A stretch of 64,000 bases of DNA. Origin: Strigamia acuminata. Lineage: Eukaryota; Arthropoda; Chilopoda; Geophilomorpha; Linotaeniidae. Below, piece after piece: positions 29,864-42,900 of the stretch (positions within the stretch are counted from its first letter, which is position 1; each line of letters starts with the position of its first letter). Under the pieces are notes generated by a model. It did no database searches. It saw only the letters and a list, made by a program, of their open reading frames with translations, and had not been told where the DNA came from. Where the stretch lies: NCBI GenBank assembly GCA_949358305.1, contig OX442322.1, positions 1,178,001-1,242,000 on the forward strand. The letters are read 5' to 3'. The position numbers and the translations under genes were made by a program.

Positions 29864-31610
29864 TGTGATGATTACAAATCAGTATTTATCAATGTTCACA
29901 ATAGATGGCGCTGTTTAACAAACGCGCGCAATTCAAACTCGATGAAACTAAAAAGCGTAATAAATTATTACTTGGACACGGTGAATAAAATATAACTATT
30001 TTATTCAATATGAATTAAGTATTAATTACTTGATAATGTTGATTCTATCGAATCAACATCCACATTGCTTACCTGTCGAAGGGAACCAATTGGACCCTTC
30101 CGGACCCCAACTGGGCCCATCTGGACATAGTCATATATTAGGTCCGGACTAGTGACCCACGAATCCGCCGATTCGTACGCTGATTGGCTGTCGCCAATCT
30201 AGTAGTTCTACAGAACTATATAAGCTCCAGTTTTTCACCGACTATCCCCCTGGCTTGATAACTGAACTTGTATATTGTCTGTAGTTGAATTGTTATCGTT
30301 TGATTTCATTATTCTCTATCGACACATCAGGCCACCTCAGCTCTCCACAGTTAGTATTCATTACTATTTTGTTATTGCTGTTGTAGGGCTATTTCGGGAA
30401 GGCTAACTCCGGTAATAGACATGCATTCGCATGAAATGGCCCCGTAACGTTAGCCAGCTGTTCTACGGGACAGTAGGACTTCGTACGGTGGCTTAATATA
30501 ACGGTCGTATACAGTACGACCTTGCTAAATGAAAATAGGTCCCTCAGCTAACTGGCCACAGTCCGCTGCAGGATAGTTGTTGTAAACAGCCCACGCAGGT
30601 TCCCGTCTTTCTACGATTGGTCCTTCCGCTCGTTAAAAGTCGGTAAAGGCCTAATGCACAGGTAACACGCCGGGTTGGTAGCCCGTGAGTAATATCTTCA
30701 GATGTTGCGATAAATAACTACCTGGATAATGGTAATCCAACGGCAGTGGCCAAATAATATTTTACCCGGTGCTCGATCATTGGATCCCGCCATCGTAAGG
30801 CATGCTGGCGGATGGAGGAGTCAAATCCTCCCACGATGGTTCTCTCGACCGTCGTGACGGTCCCCGCCCCATCGTACCCTCCGGGTTAGTAACCCGTGAA
30901 CAGGAGTTGAACAACACTGTGTTAAATAAATTACTCGGGCATTGGTAATCCTGTATTGGCAATATCTTTTAAACCCGGTAAGTCCATAGAAATGTTTACC
31001 TGGTGGTTGGTATCACCGATAGCGAGTTAAAGCACACAATTAAATACTCGGCGCCTGATCACGAGATCTTGTCGTCGTAAGGCATGCTGGCGGATGGAGT
31101 CTCAACAACTCCCGCGACGTTCTTTCAATTGTCGTGACGGTCCCCGCCCAATTAATATTTATACAACAATTCATTTGTTGTATTCCACTAATTACTTTAC
31201 TTTTATTCATTTGAAACAATGGAATATTCTGCCGAATATTCCTGTTTATGCGAAGGACTCTTCGCATATTTAGATACTCGAGCTGCGGACCAAATACGTC
31301 TCCGTAGCGATATTTGTGACGATGCCACAAGTCAGCCGTATCCCTCTGGCTTCGCCCGGATCCTCAACCAGTTGATGCCGCCCGTTTACACGCGTTAAGA
31401 ACCCATATTTTGTTGTTAATATTTAGTAATAAATATGTCATGTCACACTAAAACTGTAAGTTATTTCTACTTGATTATATATTCATGTTTGTGAAGGCTT
31501 CCGTAGCTTATCTCGGTTAGGTTGTTGCTAAACTTAGCAACGTCTTGTATAAACCGAATTATCTATCTCAAAAAGGACTAATAAATTAGCCCAAAAGTAG
31601 AATCGTCACA
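29864..31610 (+). repeat. 3' LTR of element A
   Basis: 1747 bp, nearly identical to 17251-18997; differences seen near 30535, 30906, 31265, 31336 and 31415. The TATA box copy is at 30217-30223. It is followed by the target duplication acgt. Confidence 0.95.
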
Positions 31611-31614
31611 ACGT

Positions 31615-32559
31615 GTCTACACAATACTTGATTGTTGTTGTTCCTGCGCCCAGATTGGCTGTTCGGGGTGCTAATCCTGAGAAAACAGATGTATTTTAAC
31701 AAATTACAGCTTTCCCTTGCCGACTCCAAGTACCACTTGAGGAGGATAAGATTCGAGAATTTCCCTTTGCGTGCACAACACCACCAGTTACACTTTCAAC
31801 GCTGCAACCTACTGTCATAACTTTGCCGCCATAACTAACTCACCTGCAAGAACGTTGACAGCGCCACCGTTTCCTCTACCAAGAAGTCATCACAAGTCTA
31901 TGGATTTCCGCAGAATGATTAAGAAATAGTTTGTTTAAGCTAATTTGTTTCAATTTTAACTTAACTTCAATTTTATTGTTCAATTTTACATTGTTATTTT
32001 CGTTGTTTTATTTCCTCTTCTTTGTAATTGCTCCCTAAAGAGCTTTTGGTGACCAGAGAACATCGAAATAAAGTGCAAACTTCACTTAAAAGTGCGGTGA
32101 GTTCACAACACGGGACCGCCATCTTTTAATTCAACTTAAACAGAGAATAAGACACATTGGGTTGAGGCTATTTGGTCGCAACACCTACATACATAACATG
32201 AAAGTAGAATAAATCAACCACTAAGGATGTTAATTTATTCTTTACAATAGAATAAATTCTAAAACAAGGCATAAATAACCGATAAACAACAGGGAACTAA
32301 CTAAAAGATCATTGCTCTTTTGAGCAGACGACAAACGCACGTTATAAAAAAGAAACGACCAATTGAGGTACCGTAACAAGCAAAATGTAAAAAACAAAAT
32401 CAATTGGCTGATTATTAGTGGCTGTAAAAGATAACGTGCAAGTTGCACCTATCTGGAAAATGTGCAACAAATAAACTCAAGACAAAACGGCATTCTCAGA
32501 AATAGCAAAACACAATAGTTTCAAGTGAAACACAATACTCCCTGGTTGGGTCCCAATTG
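31615..32559. other. Gene-free stretch right of element A
   Basis: No gene is recognised. This is the continuation of the DNA at 17246 before element A inserted. Confidence 0.4.
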
Positions 32560-32564
32560 AGGGG

Positions 32565-32740
32565 ATATTGGAGTGTTCTTACTCCACCCACTCTTTCTTG
32601 TGAAATTGTAGCACACGAACGCACGTTGCAATTCCTATGTAAATCTATGTTAAACAAAACATTCATATAAATTTATACTTGGTGGCTGCAATTTCTTGAC
32701 TAAACAATTTAAATCGAGATTCATTAATTTAAACCACGTA
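32565..32740 (-). repeat. Second copy of the 16.84-17.01 kb segment
   Basis: Shares ctcca(c/t)(c/t)cactc, ttcttgtgaaa, aacgcacgt(t/c)g, attcctat, gaaatcttgactaaacaattta-type blocks and atcgagattca with 16840-17010 in the same order and orientation. Without element A the two copies would lie about 1.4 kb apart. In-frame stops make this copy non-coding. Confidence 0.7.
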
Positions 32741-33078
32741 TAAACACTTTACAATTCATAAAATTATGCAATTATACAATTTCAAAGGTTCAGAATGATA
32801 TCCCAGTTAGAGTCATTTGCATCCTTGTGCTCGTGACAAATCCTATAATTATCACAAACAGAAGGATCCAAAATAACTGTAAATATGTTAGATTTGTCAT
32901 TTGCATGCAATACTTGTGTCTCTTCCATGGTAATTATTATTTATAAACAATCTAGTCCATGGTAAACAGCAACTGTTAAATTCATGTTCTTCGTTAGCCA
33001 TTACAAAATAATCAATGCTTTAAAAGCAAAAATAAAAGATTAAAACTCTTTTACAATCGTCAGTACTTTGACAACAAT
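32741..33078. other. 3' flank of the MGN gene
   Basis: AT-rich. Polyadenylation-like signals on the minus strand are possible. No gene is seen. Confidence 0.35.
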
Positions 33079-33495
33079 TCATGTGTTGTCGAATTTTGAA
33101 TTGAAGTTGATTTTTTTGGGTGGAGTTGTTCCTAATTTGGTTGAAGTTGTGTGATTCTCTGAAATTTTCCAGTTATACACTATGGAACTGTCTCCTGTCT
33201 CATGAGCTAAATCACTGTTGACAAGGAACAAGAAAAAGAAAACATCCACCAATTTATACATATGGATAGTTTTCTTTCTCTGTTCTGTGTCAGCACTGTT
33301 ATCCATTCTCCATGTTTTCTGCAATCGTGGTGACATTTTCTGTACTCCATCCAATTTGAAAACGAGATATGAATGCCGGTAGTCTTTCATAAAACTAACA
33401 TTGCCACCAATTGGGTGATATTTATCATAATGACGACAAATGAATTTGATTTGTGCCAATGGTAGTTGAGGTTGAGTTGAGGTTGTATTTCCCAT
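33079..33495 (-). CDS. MGN protein: unknown 138-aa protein with N-myristoylation-like start
   Basis: ATG at 33493-33495, TGA-type end at 33079. The N-terminus MGNTTST fits the pattern for N-myristoylation (Met-Gly-Asn-x-x-Ser/Thr), so membrane attachment is possible. A hydrophobic run VDVFFFLFLV lies at about residues 83-92 and could be a short membrane segment. I recognise no domain. A dead copy at 12105-12305 preserves the start codon context and several blocks, which supports that this is a real gene of a small family. It is single-exon and AT-rich like its surroundings. Confidence 0.55.
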   Translation of the reverse strand: MGNTTSTQPQLPLAQIKFICRHYDKYHPIGGNVSFMKDYRHSYLVFKLDGVQKMSPRLQKTWRMDNSADTEQRKKTIHMYKLVDVFFFLFLVNSDLAHETGDSSIVYNWKISENHTTSTKLGTTPPKKINFNSKFDNT

Positions 33496-34105
33496 AATTA
33501 TTATAATAAATTAATTAATTATAATTATAATTATTATTGATAAATAGTAAAACCAATTAATTATTTAAATTAAAGTAAATTCTAATAAAATTTGAGAAAT
33601 GAAGAATTGTAAAATAATCAATTGTTCACATTTTTCCATCAGAAAAGAAAATGCTAATTTTAGTGTTATATTTTTCTGGATTATCAAGCACTTCAATTGC
33701 CATGCATACATCAGTTTGTCATGTAATGCAATATGATGTTAGGAAATGTCTATTTACATTATTATTTTCAACACACGTCTGAATTAGAAACGCTCCTAAA
33801 AATCAAATAAATCAGAATTATGATATCGAGACGAGAATATTTTATTTTCTATTTTATTTTCGGGCATTTATTTATTTCACGAAACTCTAAATGTGAGTTT
33901 GCAAAAATAATAATTTACTAATATATTTCGCAGCTTTCGTACGTAGATAAATTATACAAACTCTGAATCTCCGAACTCTGAAGTCTGATTAGCTTTACAA
34001 CAGCTTTACAAAGGTACAGGAATATACCAAGCGTGTGGTGCCACTGTCATCGCAATTTTCATCACTTCTGTTCAAACACATCAATCTGTTGAACCATTGA
34101 CGATC
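33496..34105. other. AT-rich intergenic region
   Basis: Two genes diverge from here. A long ATTA-rich palindromic stretch lies at about 33498-33545. No clear TATA box or other gene is seen. Confidence 0.4.
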
Positions 34106-35292
34106 ATGGATAAAAATACCAAATTTATGCTTCCACTACTTGGACTCGAACGTTTAGCTTTGATCAAAACTGCAGTTAATTTATGGAAATGTAGTGTGTC
34201 GGACATATCTCTCAAAACTGAACACTCTTGTACAAATAATATTCATCATTTGAATGAAAACTGGTCTGACATTGAAAAACTCATTTGTCAAAATTTTTTC
34301 GATCTAGTTTTACCGCTACACGACAGCTACACGACATCATCCGATTTACGGGAGAGGAATTACGGAAGTGGCTGAATTTGTTGTACATCACTCTTAATGA
34401 TGACCAGAATAGTAGTGTGCTAGATGAGAACTATATCAGTTTGCTTAAAATAATAGACTGTGTGAAGCACGTGGAGTGGACACTGCATGGAAAAATCGAT
34501 TGTATACAAACGATGCGAGTATTGTCTTCACTCGAAGCAAAATTTACCCTGGATGAAAGATGCAAGATTTCGTATATATTTTGCGTGCAAGATGTAATCG
34601 AAGTAACCTGGGGACAGTTTTCAAATCAAATTACTGTGATTGAGCCAACCGAGGTTGTGTCATTTTGGACAGATGTGATGAGCAAAGAAACAGTAAACAC
34701 GTACAGGAATTACGAGTTGCTTTATGGATTCTTGTGGTATGATAACGAAAGCGCAATAAAGTTCATGTGGTCCATATTGACAAACGACGAAAAAGATATA
34801 TTTTTGAACTCAAGTCGCTTTTCTCAATTGATAATAAATGCGAAATATGACTCCTGCAAACATAGCTTCTTCTGTCTGTTGCCTTTGCTGATGAATGATC
34901 AACAACTGAATATTTATTTTTCTATTGCTGGAGTTGGAGCATTAGTATTGAAAGAATGTATTGAAGATTGGGTGTATTTGGATCTTTTCATACCTGCGGC
35001 TAATCGTGTTCATACAAGACTCGTTGTTGGCGAATTCCGATGTTTAATTATACAGATTGTGGAACACATCGTGAGAAATCCTGCAGATGACAGATACAAA
35101 GAGTGTTTCGAGGATTTATGGACGAAGGCTTCGCGCGTGTTTCGAGACCTGTTTATAATTGTGGAATTTGTAACGAGTTTTGAGTATACAGAGATGCTAC
35201 ACAAAGTGCAAGATCAGCGGAGTGTTGGGTTGATAGTTAACGATATGCCAATGGATATTAGAGACAGGTATTTGTCTGCTTTATCAAATTAA
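34106..35292 (+). pseudogene. Lineage-type helical protein gene, frameshifted by an 11-bp duplication
   Basis: ATG 34106 opens a frame that shifts near 34326; the downstream frame continues to TAA 35290-35292. The cause is visible: ctacacgacag (34316-34326) is followed by ctacacgacat (34327-34337), an 11-bp tandem duplication. With one copy the gene would encode about 391 residues. The protein is helical, starts with a LGLERLALIKTAV-like segment, and has many Trp, Leu and Phe in short helices; no enzyme motif is seen. It recalls a large family of unknown proteins I associate with spider genomes, but I cannot check this. The rest of the frame is clean, so the break is recent, polymorphic, or an assembly error. 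Confidence 0.65.
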
Positions 35293-35573
35293 ACAACTGA
35301 AAATGTTTTTTTTGAAAAAAAAATGTTTATTAGGTTTTTATTTACTATTTAGTAATAACAAACTCAGATATGAGTTGAGAAACTGCTAACACGACTTTGT
35401 GTAAACCATAATTTTTAAAACTTTAATAAAATATATACTTTTACCTGTTAAATGTTTATCATTTCACATGTAACGAGGAATAATTAAGATTGATACAAAC
35501 TCTAAGCCTGATTGTACCAACATTTTGCTTATGTTTCTTAAGATGTTCTACAGGTGTATTCGCATATTTAAAA
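35293..35573. other. 3' flank of the 34.1 kb gene
   Basis: AT-rich. A polyadenylation signal ctttaataaaat lies near 35422-35432. No gene is seen. Confidence 0.4.
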
Positions 35574-35577
35574 AGCT

Positions 35578-37166
35578 TGTGACGATTGACTTGGCGAGAT
35601 ACAAATTGCTTAACAATTAGAGCGAGAACTCGTGTGAAAGTGTAAAAGTACGGAGGCTTGTGATTTCTCAAATCATACAACAATTTATTACAAATGGAAG
35701 ACTTATATAAAACTTATGCCTACAACTGGCTAAATAACTTCACGTTAAATATACAATGGGTTGGCAAAAGCCCTGAAATAATATCACTTGCGGTTTTCAG
35801 TCGTGTAATAAGAATGTGTATCTTTCTTATTACTGGTGACGTAAAAGATGTCGTCTGAGTATGGTTCGGGCTTCCAAATGGTCCTGGATTGGTTCTAAAA
35901 TGGTGTGTAATGGTTAGGCTTGGGTGTGTTATATCCGAGAGGTGCGGTTGACTTTGGCACAATCATCACACATATAATTATTATATTGTTAATAATTATA
36001 CAGCGCGATCATAAGAATGATGAAACAATCGAAATAAATATTCATGTAAATTCTATTGAATTAAACATGATATTGTGTTCGCGAAACTGGATAAATAACT
36101 ATAAAAATAAAGAAATAATTAAAATAGCGCCGAGCTATTTTTGCCCCGAGTGCAATCAACATTTGAGTCAGACTGAAATGTTCCGTCAAACCAACAACGA
36201 AATGAATCGAAGTATTTCGCAGGAAAGGTTATCCATCGCCGGGAAATTACTCCACTCGGTCCTGGCTGGCGGGAGAGTAACCGGGAAATTACTCCGCGGC
36301 GATTACTCTGATAATGCGTCTGTGAAATATAAATACTCCACTCTAGATTCTACATTACCAATGCGTCTGTGAATTTTACTCCACTCTAGATTCTGCATTC
36401 TACAACGGAATGTTGGCATGAAGCTGGAAGGAGTGCGTCTGTGGGTTGTACCCCACTCTAGATACTACACTTAAATGTGTCTGTGAATCTCTCCACTCTA
36501 GTTACTACATTTCTACAACGGAATGTTGGCATGAAGAGGCGGGAGTGTGTCTGTGAGTCTTCTACCCACTCTAGATACTTACACTAAATACAAAGTATTT
36601 CTACAACGGATTGTCGGAACGCAGAGAAGTATAGTATGTGCTCAAGTAATATCAGTATCAAACAAAAACAGAACAAGAGCGAGCTATATCCGTTTTGCAG
36701 GGGAATATATACTCGGTGAGGAGAATAGCTGTTCAGTGATCCAATGGGATCACTGGGCAGTCAAATCCATCCAATCCTAGATCACAGGAAGTGGATACTC
36801 AGGACATAGTCTTCTACTAGGTCCACTACAGGAACTGGATACGCAGGACACACTTTGGATTAAGTCCCTTTGACTATAATCCGAAAGGAGTCCAACTCAC
36901 AGTGGGTGATGAAGGGTGACTTCACCAGGTGTAAAGTTTGCACATAATTCAATAGAATTATGTGACAAATAAATCAACTAGTATTTAAACATCCAAAAGT
37001 ATTTAAAAGTGTCTAAAGTCGCAGTGGAATAAAATATAAATAGCAATTTATATTTTATTCACTCAAAAATTGTCGAAATTTGAAATTACCGCTAAAACGT
37101 ATCAGCGCCATCTATTGACAAAATAAACGTCCTAACTAACAAGTGTATGACAGTGTAACCGTCACA
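35578..37166 (-). repeat. 3' LTR of element B
   Basis: Contains a five-fold internal repeat at about 36316-36590: (g)tctgtg(a/g)..., then cactctag(a)tact-like blocks about 50 bp apart, plus two or three copies of tctacaacggaatgttggca. A 150-codon antisense frame exists in both LTR copies but carries no motif. Confidence 0.95.
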
Positions 37167-37825
37167 AGTCCCCCTTAAATATATGTTAATACCTGTATTA
37201 ACATACTATTTATTCCGAATATCTTGAGGATCAAGACCACACTGTCATCTATGGAACTGGAGCTGTAATCCTTGGTAAGTAAAAACCTTTATTTTATATC
37301 TTAATAGTATAAATAAAGAGTATTTCTTAATCAAATGCTTCAAAAAAATATTTATTAGGGTTATAAAACTTCTAATTATCAATAATAACTTCCATCTCTC
37401 TTTACAGGTGGGCTTACAACTGCATCAAGAAAAGGCGATAACTTAAACTAACATCAAACTCTTGTATCAAACAAATGATTAATAAAATTTAACAATTATT
37501 TTCACAAAACTTAACTTCTCACTGGAAATATAATGATTTGCAAAATAACACTTTACACATTAAAATTTAAGTATTAAAATTAGTATTTTTATAAACAAAC
37601 TCACATTGACTCGTAATCAAATTTTAACGAAATTGTTAATTTAAATATTAAAGATCTTTGAATTATTCACAAAAAACGGCATAAAATACACCTGAACCTG
37701 ACTAAATCTTTGTTTCATCTCGGGTCAAGAAATGGAGATGGAGAAAATGGACTCGTTACTTCTGGTCTTGCCTTAAAAGGGAAGATATCGGGAAAGTAAC
37801 GGATCCCGACATCGTTGACGCTTTT
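37167..37825 (-). other. Polypurine tract and spacer of element B
   Basis: On the minus strand AAGGGGGACT (about 37167-37176) lies directly before the 3' LTR and is the polypurine tract. The rest has no ORF. Confidence 0.7.
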
Positions 37826-39493
37826 CTAGTCCAACTCTTCATCCTCAATAAATCCTTCCATGGATGTAACAACTTCCGAGACGACTGCGGGTGGAGAATT
37901 AAGTTGAATAGCTACCAATTCCGGTACTACATCTGGCTCAACGTCATGGGCCAGTGGGTCCAGGAGCATTCTGTGTTGTTCCTCGGTGAATACTTCCAGG
38001 GGATCAGGCCCTCCTAACGGAATGGTGTTAGCGCTGGTTGGCTCGGAGAAAACCAAGTGATGGTCGGGTAAGCCAGAGTGCCATCCCTCACGAATCAATG
38101 GGTGTGCTGCTGCTGAGACCTGCTGTAAAATCTTACACCAAATAAAAGAGCGAGTTTGAAAAGACTCCGGCCGGGATGGATGAAAAATCCATTGGATTAC
38201 GGCCAGTGGCACGCTTAAATCTGGAATCTGGTCGTTCGAAATTGACACGCTAATACGCTTAGCTGCTTCCAATAAAATTGGGAAATAATGTTCCACTTCT
38301 GCCTTAGTTTGTTCCGTGAGCGACATGTTTGGTCTCGGCATATATGGGTGGACCAGTAAAATAATCGGTTCAGCAGCGTCGTTTACTTCGGGGAGCGGAA
38401 TGGTCGCTACAATCATGTTGTTAGCCGATGTTCCCTCTGGAGAAGCGGCGGCTTGCGGACCAGAATCGGATGCAACCAGCGGAGAATCAGACGCAGTAAC
38501 TGACGTTGGTTCGTCCGTTGGGAGGTTTTCCGCCGAGACAACTGGAGTTCCCTTAATCGCAGGGGTGGGAGTATCCGGCTCGCGTTGTGGCTCCGTAAAT
38601 CCTCCTCGTGGAGTCGAGGTGCTGGACATTTGCGCCGGGTCTACATAAATAGCCTGCTCCGGGCCCTGGTGGATGAGGCCACATTCGCGACACATCGCCC
38701 AATTGCGTGCTGTCGGCGTACTTAGCCCCTTGACGATAAATGGAAGAATTTCTTCATTCCACATGCTGGATATGGCAACGCGCTTACCACCGTGACAGTT
38801 CACGCAGACTACGGCGTGAATGCCGGATAACAAGGACGACAACCATCCGCATCCTGCGCACAATGGGCAGAACATAAGCTTCGATTTTGGCATGATGTTT
38901 GTTCCCAAGGCGGCAGCTTCCATATCGCGAAATACGTGTTCTCTTCGCTGCTTACGGTAACTAGGTAAGTTGAGTTCCGATATCGAGCGAGCTTGCGAGG
39001 TTGGGTGAGTCAACGCTTCGGATGAAGATGCCAGCGTGGACTTGGTGGGTCCCTTGGTTTTGCCAGTCTTGCCTCAACTAGCGGTATCACGCGGATTTCG
39101 TGGTCGGGCAAACTGCCTGCTGGTAGCTGGAGGCGGAGCTTCTTCAAACGATTCTTCTTCTTGTGAGAAGTCATCTTGGCGCCGTCTCCTCGAGGTAGAG
39201 CAGGAGTATTGTGACGAGTCGTCAGAAAAATCCCAATTCGGAGTCTCGCGGGGTGTATCATAGGTTACAACACGCTGACTAGCTTGACGGCCTCTGGAAG
39301 GACGCGAGTCGGTCGGACTAACACCCATGGCGGTCCTAATCCGTGGCGGTATGAGATCCGGGTTATCACGGGCCCAGTTGGCGACGAGCTCGGGGTCCGA
39401 GGAGGGATTAACAAAGCGATAATCCGGTTCTTCAGACTCTTCTGGATCCCAATGCACGTATTGTCGCTTGCTAGCACGACCTCGGCGACTCAT
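37826..39493 (-). pseudogene. Element B ORF3: cysteine-rich accessory protein with one in-frame stop
   Basis: The frame from ATG 39491-39493 runs to 37826 and is broken only by TGA at 39074-39076; about 139 residues precede and about 415 follow the stop. The N-terminal part is Arg/Glu/Ser-rich and basic. After the stop comes the cluster CPLCAGCGW, CVNCHG, PFIVKG and CRECG, matching element A ORF3 in order and spacing. The C-terminal half is acidic and Pro/Ser/Thr-rich. There are no membrane segments. The stop could be a mutation, a readthrough stop, or spliced out; the first is simplest given the damage in gag of the same copy. Confidence 0.75.
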
Positions 39494-39987
39494 TGTGTCT
39501 TCAAGAAAATATACATTTTATTTGAGAACGTGAATCAAACTGTCGGTAATCAATTTAATTTCAAATTAAATTAATTGTCGACTAACAACTAGATTAATTT
39601 CATAATTAATTCTTAAGTTCCTTTCGTTAGGGTGTTTCCTTCATTTGTCGAATAATTATTAAAATTAATAATTATTCTTGACTCGGTAGATAAACAATAT
39701 CGTTGACAAAATATTCAAATTAGTGTTTATTAAATAAAATAAACCTAATTTTTTGCTTCTAAACGACACAATAACTAAAAAACCTGTCAAAATATTAAAA
39801 AATATTTTTGCAAGTATTTTTAGTACCTGACAATAGTCACTTTTCATGATTCTAACTACACGAATAACTCTATAATTCGTCCGAGTAAATGATCTATCCC
39901 CGACATCTGGTGGCGTTTGTTAGTATCATACACGTGACTTGTTAACACATGTATGCTCACCAATTTCCAAGGAACTTAAGAGATATT
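39494..39987 (-). other. Spacer between pol and ORF3 of element B
   Basis: AT-rich with several short palindromes (aattaattt types). No ORF. By analogy with element A it may hold the ORF3 promoter or intron; I see no clear acceptor before the ORF3 ATG. Confidence 0.4.
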
Positions 39988-42900
39988 TTATCTTTCATAA
40001 AATAAACACTTACTAATTAGGTGTAGTCCTAGAAGGGTATACTTGGCTAGTTTAATGTCTAGCTTCACGTATTTGCGAGGGCTGCTCGGTTCCGGTTTAG
40101 ACGGATTTTGAGGAGTTTCGTCCTCTTTAGAAGAAATCTGAGAAGTTTCCTCCTCTTTCTCTTCAACTAAATCCTCTGTTTCCATGGATACAGGCTCATT
40201 TATTAATTCTGGAGAATTAATAACTTGATCCGCCATCCAATCTGGAGTCGGGTGTGACTCGTTGGTGCCGACTTTCTGATCTAATGTCCATTCCTCAATC
40301 GGGTAACTTGGGATATAAGGCATTAAATCCTGTATGTTGATCGCTTTTGCTTTCGTGTTATCAGAAAGCTTACGTAGTGTGTAGGAACCTTCGCCGAGAA
40401 CAGCCGTAATTTCCCAAGGTCCATCACGTTTCTCAGCGAATCCTGCCGAAATCCCTTTATCTTTATTCGATAAAATATGTGTGGCTTTCCACACGAGATC
40501 TCCTTTGGCAAATTGACAAATATAATATTTGTCCTTATGTAGTCGATCATGCTTCTCGTAATTCGATTGAATTTTTCGATGCATTTCGCTGTGGGCACGT
40601 CTAATTACGTCTAAAATACTATAGACATAAGCTTCGGGATTTTCTTTGTCGAATTTGATGGCGTGTTTAGTAATACGCGGGTCAAATGGCAAAGGAACGA
40701 TTCTTCCCGTATTAAGAATCATCGGAGAACAATTTGTTGCCTCGGACTTAGCGGTGCGCATCGCAAAGGCAAAAGAATTTAAATATTTTGGCCAGTGAGA
40801 GTGAATGTCTGAGTATAAAGCTAACATCATTTTTAAAGTCCTGTTAGCCCGCTCTGTAATATTGGCGGCAGCGTGATATGGACTAATGTGAGCAATATCT
40901 ACGTGATTTTTTCGACAAAAATCATTAAATATTGTCGACACGAATTGTTTGCCGTTGTCGGAGATTATCTTTTTTGGATATCCCCAACGGTGGAAAACTT
41001 CGCTCATCTTATTAACAATACATTCACTTGATGCCGTCGCTAGTGGGAAGACTTCAATCCATTTTGTACAATTATCAATGATTACTAAAATCCATTTTAA
41101 TTGTGAACGACCGGCTGGTTTTGGTCCCATCAGGTCAATGCTTATTGTCTCCCACGGGTTGGTCATGTTGTGGGGTGTATAGCTTGCCCGATGCTTTTGG
41201 TGTTGACTAGGTTTGTATTGCTGGCAATGAGTGCAACTGCGAACGTAGTTTCGAGTGTCTTTGCTCATTCTAGGCCAGAAATACATCTTTTTTGCTCTAT
41301 CTAGGGTTTTACTCATGCCAGCGTGTCCTGTAAGTGGATGGCCATGGCATGCGAATAATGCACGTCTCACAAGAGAGCGTGGAATTACCGCCTTAAACCC
41401 GTTGCCGGAGTCGTTTAACTCTTCCTCATCGGTCGGAGCAAAATAAATTAGCATAACACCTTTATTTTCTTCCGGTTCGTCGAGAGTGTAGCCACGAATC
41501 GCATTTAACCAATGTTTATCCGTGATACGATTTTTTAATTTTTCGTCTCCTTTTAGGTAAACAAGGATTTTACTACATGCTGGATCTTTAAGCTGCGCTT
41601 CGATAATTTCATCTCGCGTCGGCGGAACTACTTTTAGGATATCTGTTAGCGCAGTGTGTACATTTTCGTGATTACAATTGTGGACATCTATATGTCTGCA
41701 ATTTTCTCTCGTACATCCTTCTTCCTCCCCCTTTTCTCCAGAATCATGAAATCTAACTGGATTATATGATTCTGAGAAAAAGTCTAAACTAAGGCCAACA
41801 TTTGTAAGAAAATGTTTGCGCTCAGTTTCCGTCACTTGTAAAGATGCACACCTGTTTCCATTCCAAGTTGGATAGAAATGGTTGATTTCCTCTGGTTCGA
41901 TATAATCATAATCCGGAGTGTCTAGTGCAGACAGTGGAGCGCGTGATAATGCGTCCGCTACTTGGTTCATTGCACCGCGTCTAAAAATAATTTTAAACGC
42001 GCCACATTGTATTTTGACGGCCCAACGACCAAACCTTCCCGATGGTTCCGGCGTACTCATCAACCAGCTAAGGGCCTTAGCATCAGACTCGAGAGTGAAA
42101 GTCGTGTATTCAATATATGGGCGAAATCTTTCGATTGCCCATACAACGGCCAAACACTCCAATTCCGGCGTAGAATACCTTACTTCGGCCCCGTGTAACA
42201 CTCGACTGGCGTACGCGACTGCTTTCGGGACCATTATTAATTTCTGTTTATTTTCACAGAATAATTCTACGTCTTGACAGAGTACTGCACCTAAGCCTGA
42301 ATGAGAAGCATCTGTCAAAATGACAAAAGGCTTATTCATATCTGGCATGTGGAGAAGGGCTTGGTCCTTGTCACACAAAATATCTTTGATAGTTTCGAAT
42401 GCAGTTGTTTGTGAATCATCCCACACAAACTTTGCTTGATCATGCATAATATTGGTCAATGGACGAGCAATATTTGCGATGTTAGGAATGAATTTTCGGA
42501 AAAAATTCGCAAGTCCTACAAATCTTTGAATGTCCTTAGAACAAGTCGGTTTGGGAAAATTTCTTACAGCCGAGACTTTGTCAGGGTCTGGAAGAAGAGA
42601 TCCCTCCGAAATTAAATGGCCTAAAAATCGTAATAATGTTCGACCAAATTTTGACTTGTCTTTATTGATAGTTAGATTTGCGGCATCTAACTTCTCAAGT
42701 ACGTCTTTAATATGTAATAAATGATTTTCCCATGTGTCAGAAAAAATAATTATATCGTCTAAATAGACCAGAGCATGTTTATGTAAAGAGTCACCCAATA
42801 CGGTAGTCATGAGGTGTTGAAAAGAACTAGGTGCATTACAAAGACCAAATGGCAATCTTTTGAATTGAAATTTGCCTTTTGGGGTGTAAAAAGCAGTTTT

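Larger units (their letters stand above)
17251..31610 (+). mobile_element. Complete Ty3/Gypsy LTR retrotransposon A (14.36 kb)
   Basis: Two 1747-bp LTRs (17251-18997 and 29864-31610) begin TGTGATGATT and end CGTCACA. By eye they differ at about five positions, so insertion was recent. The 4-bp target duplication acgt lies at 17247-17250 and 31611-31614. Order: LTR, tRNA-Gln primer site, 1.1-kb leader, gag in two ORFs, pol, spacer, ORF3, spacer, polypurine tract, LTR. The protease-RT-RNaseH-integrase order defines Ty3/Gypsy. The pol and ORF3 frames are intact, so it may still be competent, depending on the gag split. Confidence 0.97.

Noticed and set aside
31615-32200. Possible further LTR remnant (aataaagtgcaaacttcac and a nearby cacaaca end)
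   Set aside because: No matching second end, no duplication and no polypurine tract could be found.
35920-36372. 150-codon frame on the plus strand inside the LTR of element B, also at 47518-47970
   Set aside because: It is antisense to the element, starts at a non-ATG codon and has no motif. Its presence in both LTRs only reflects that the LTRs are recent copies.
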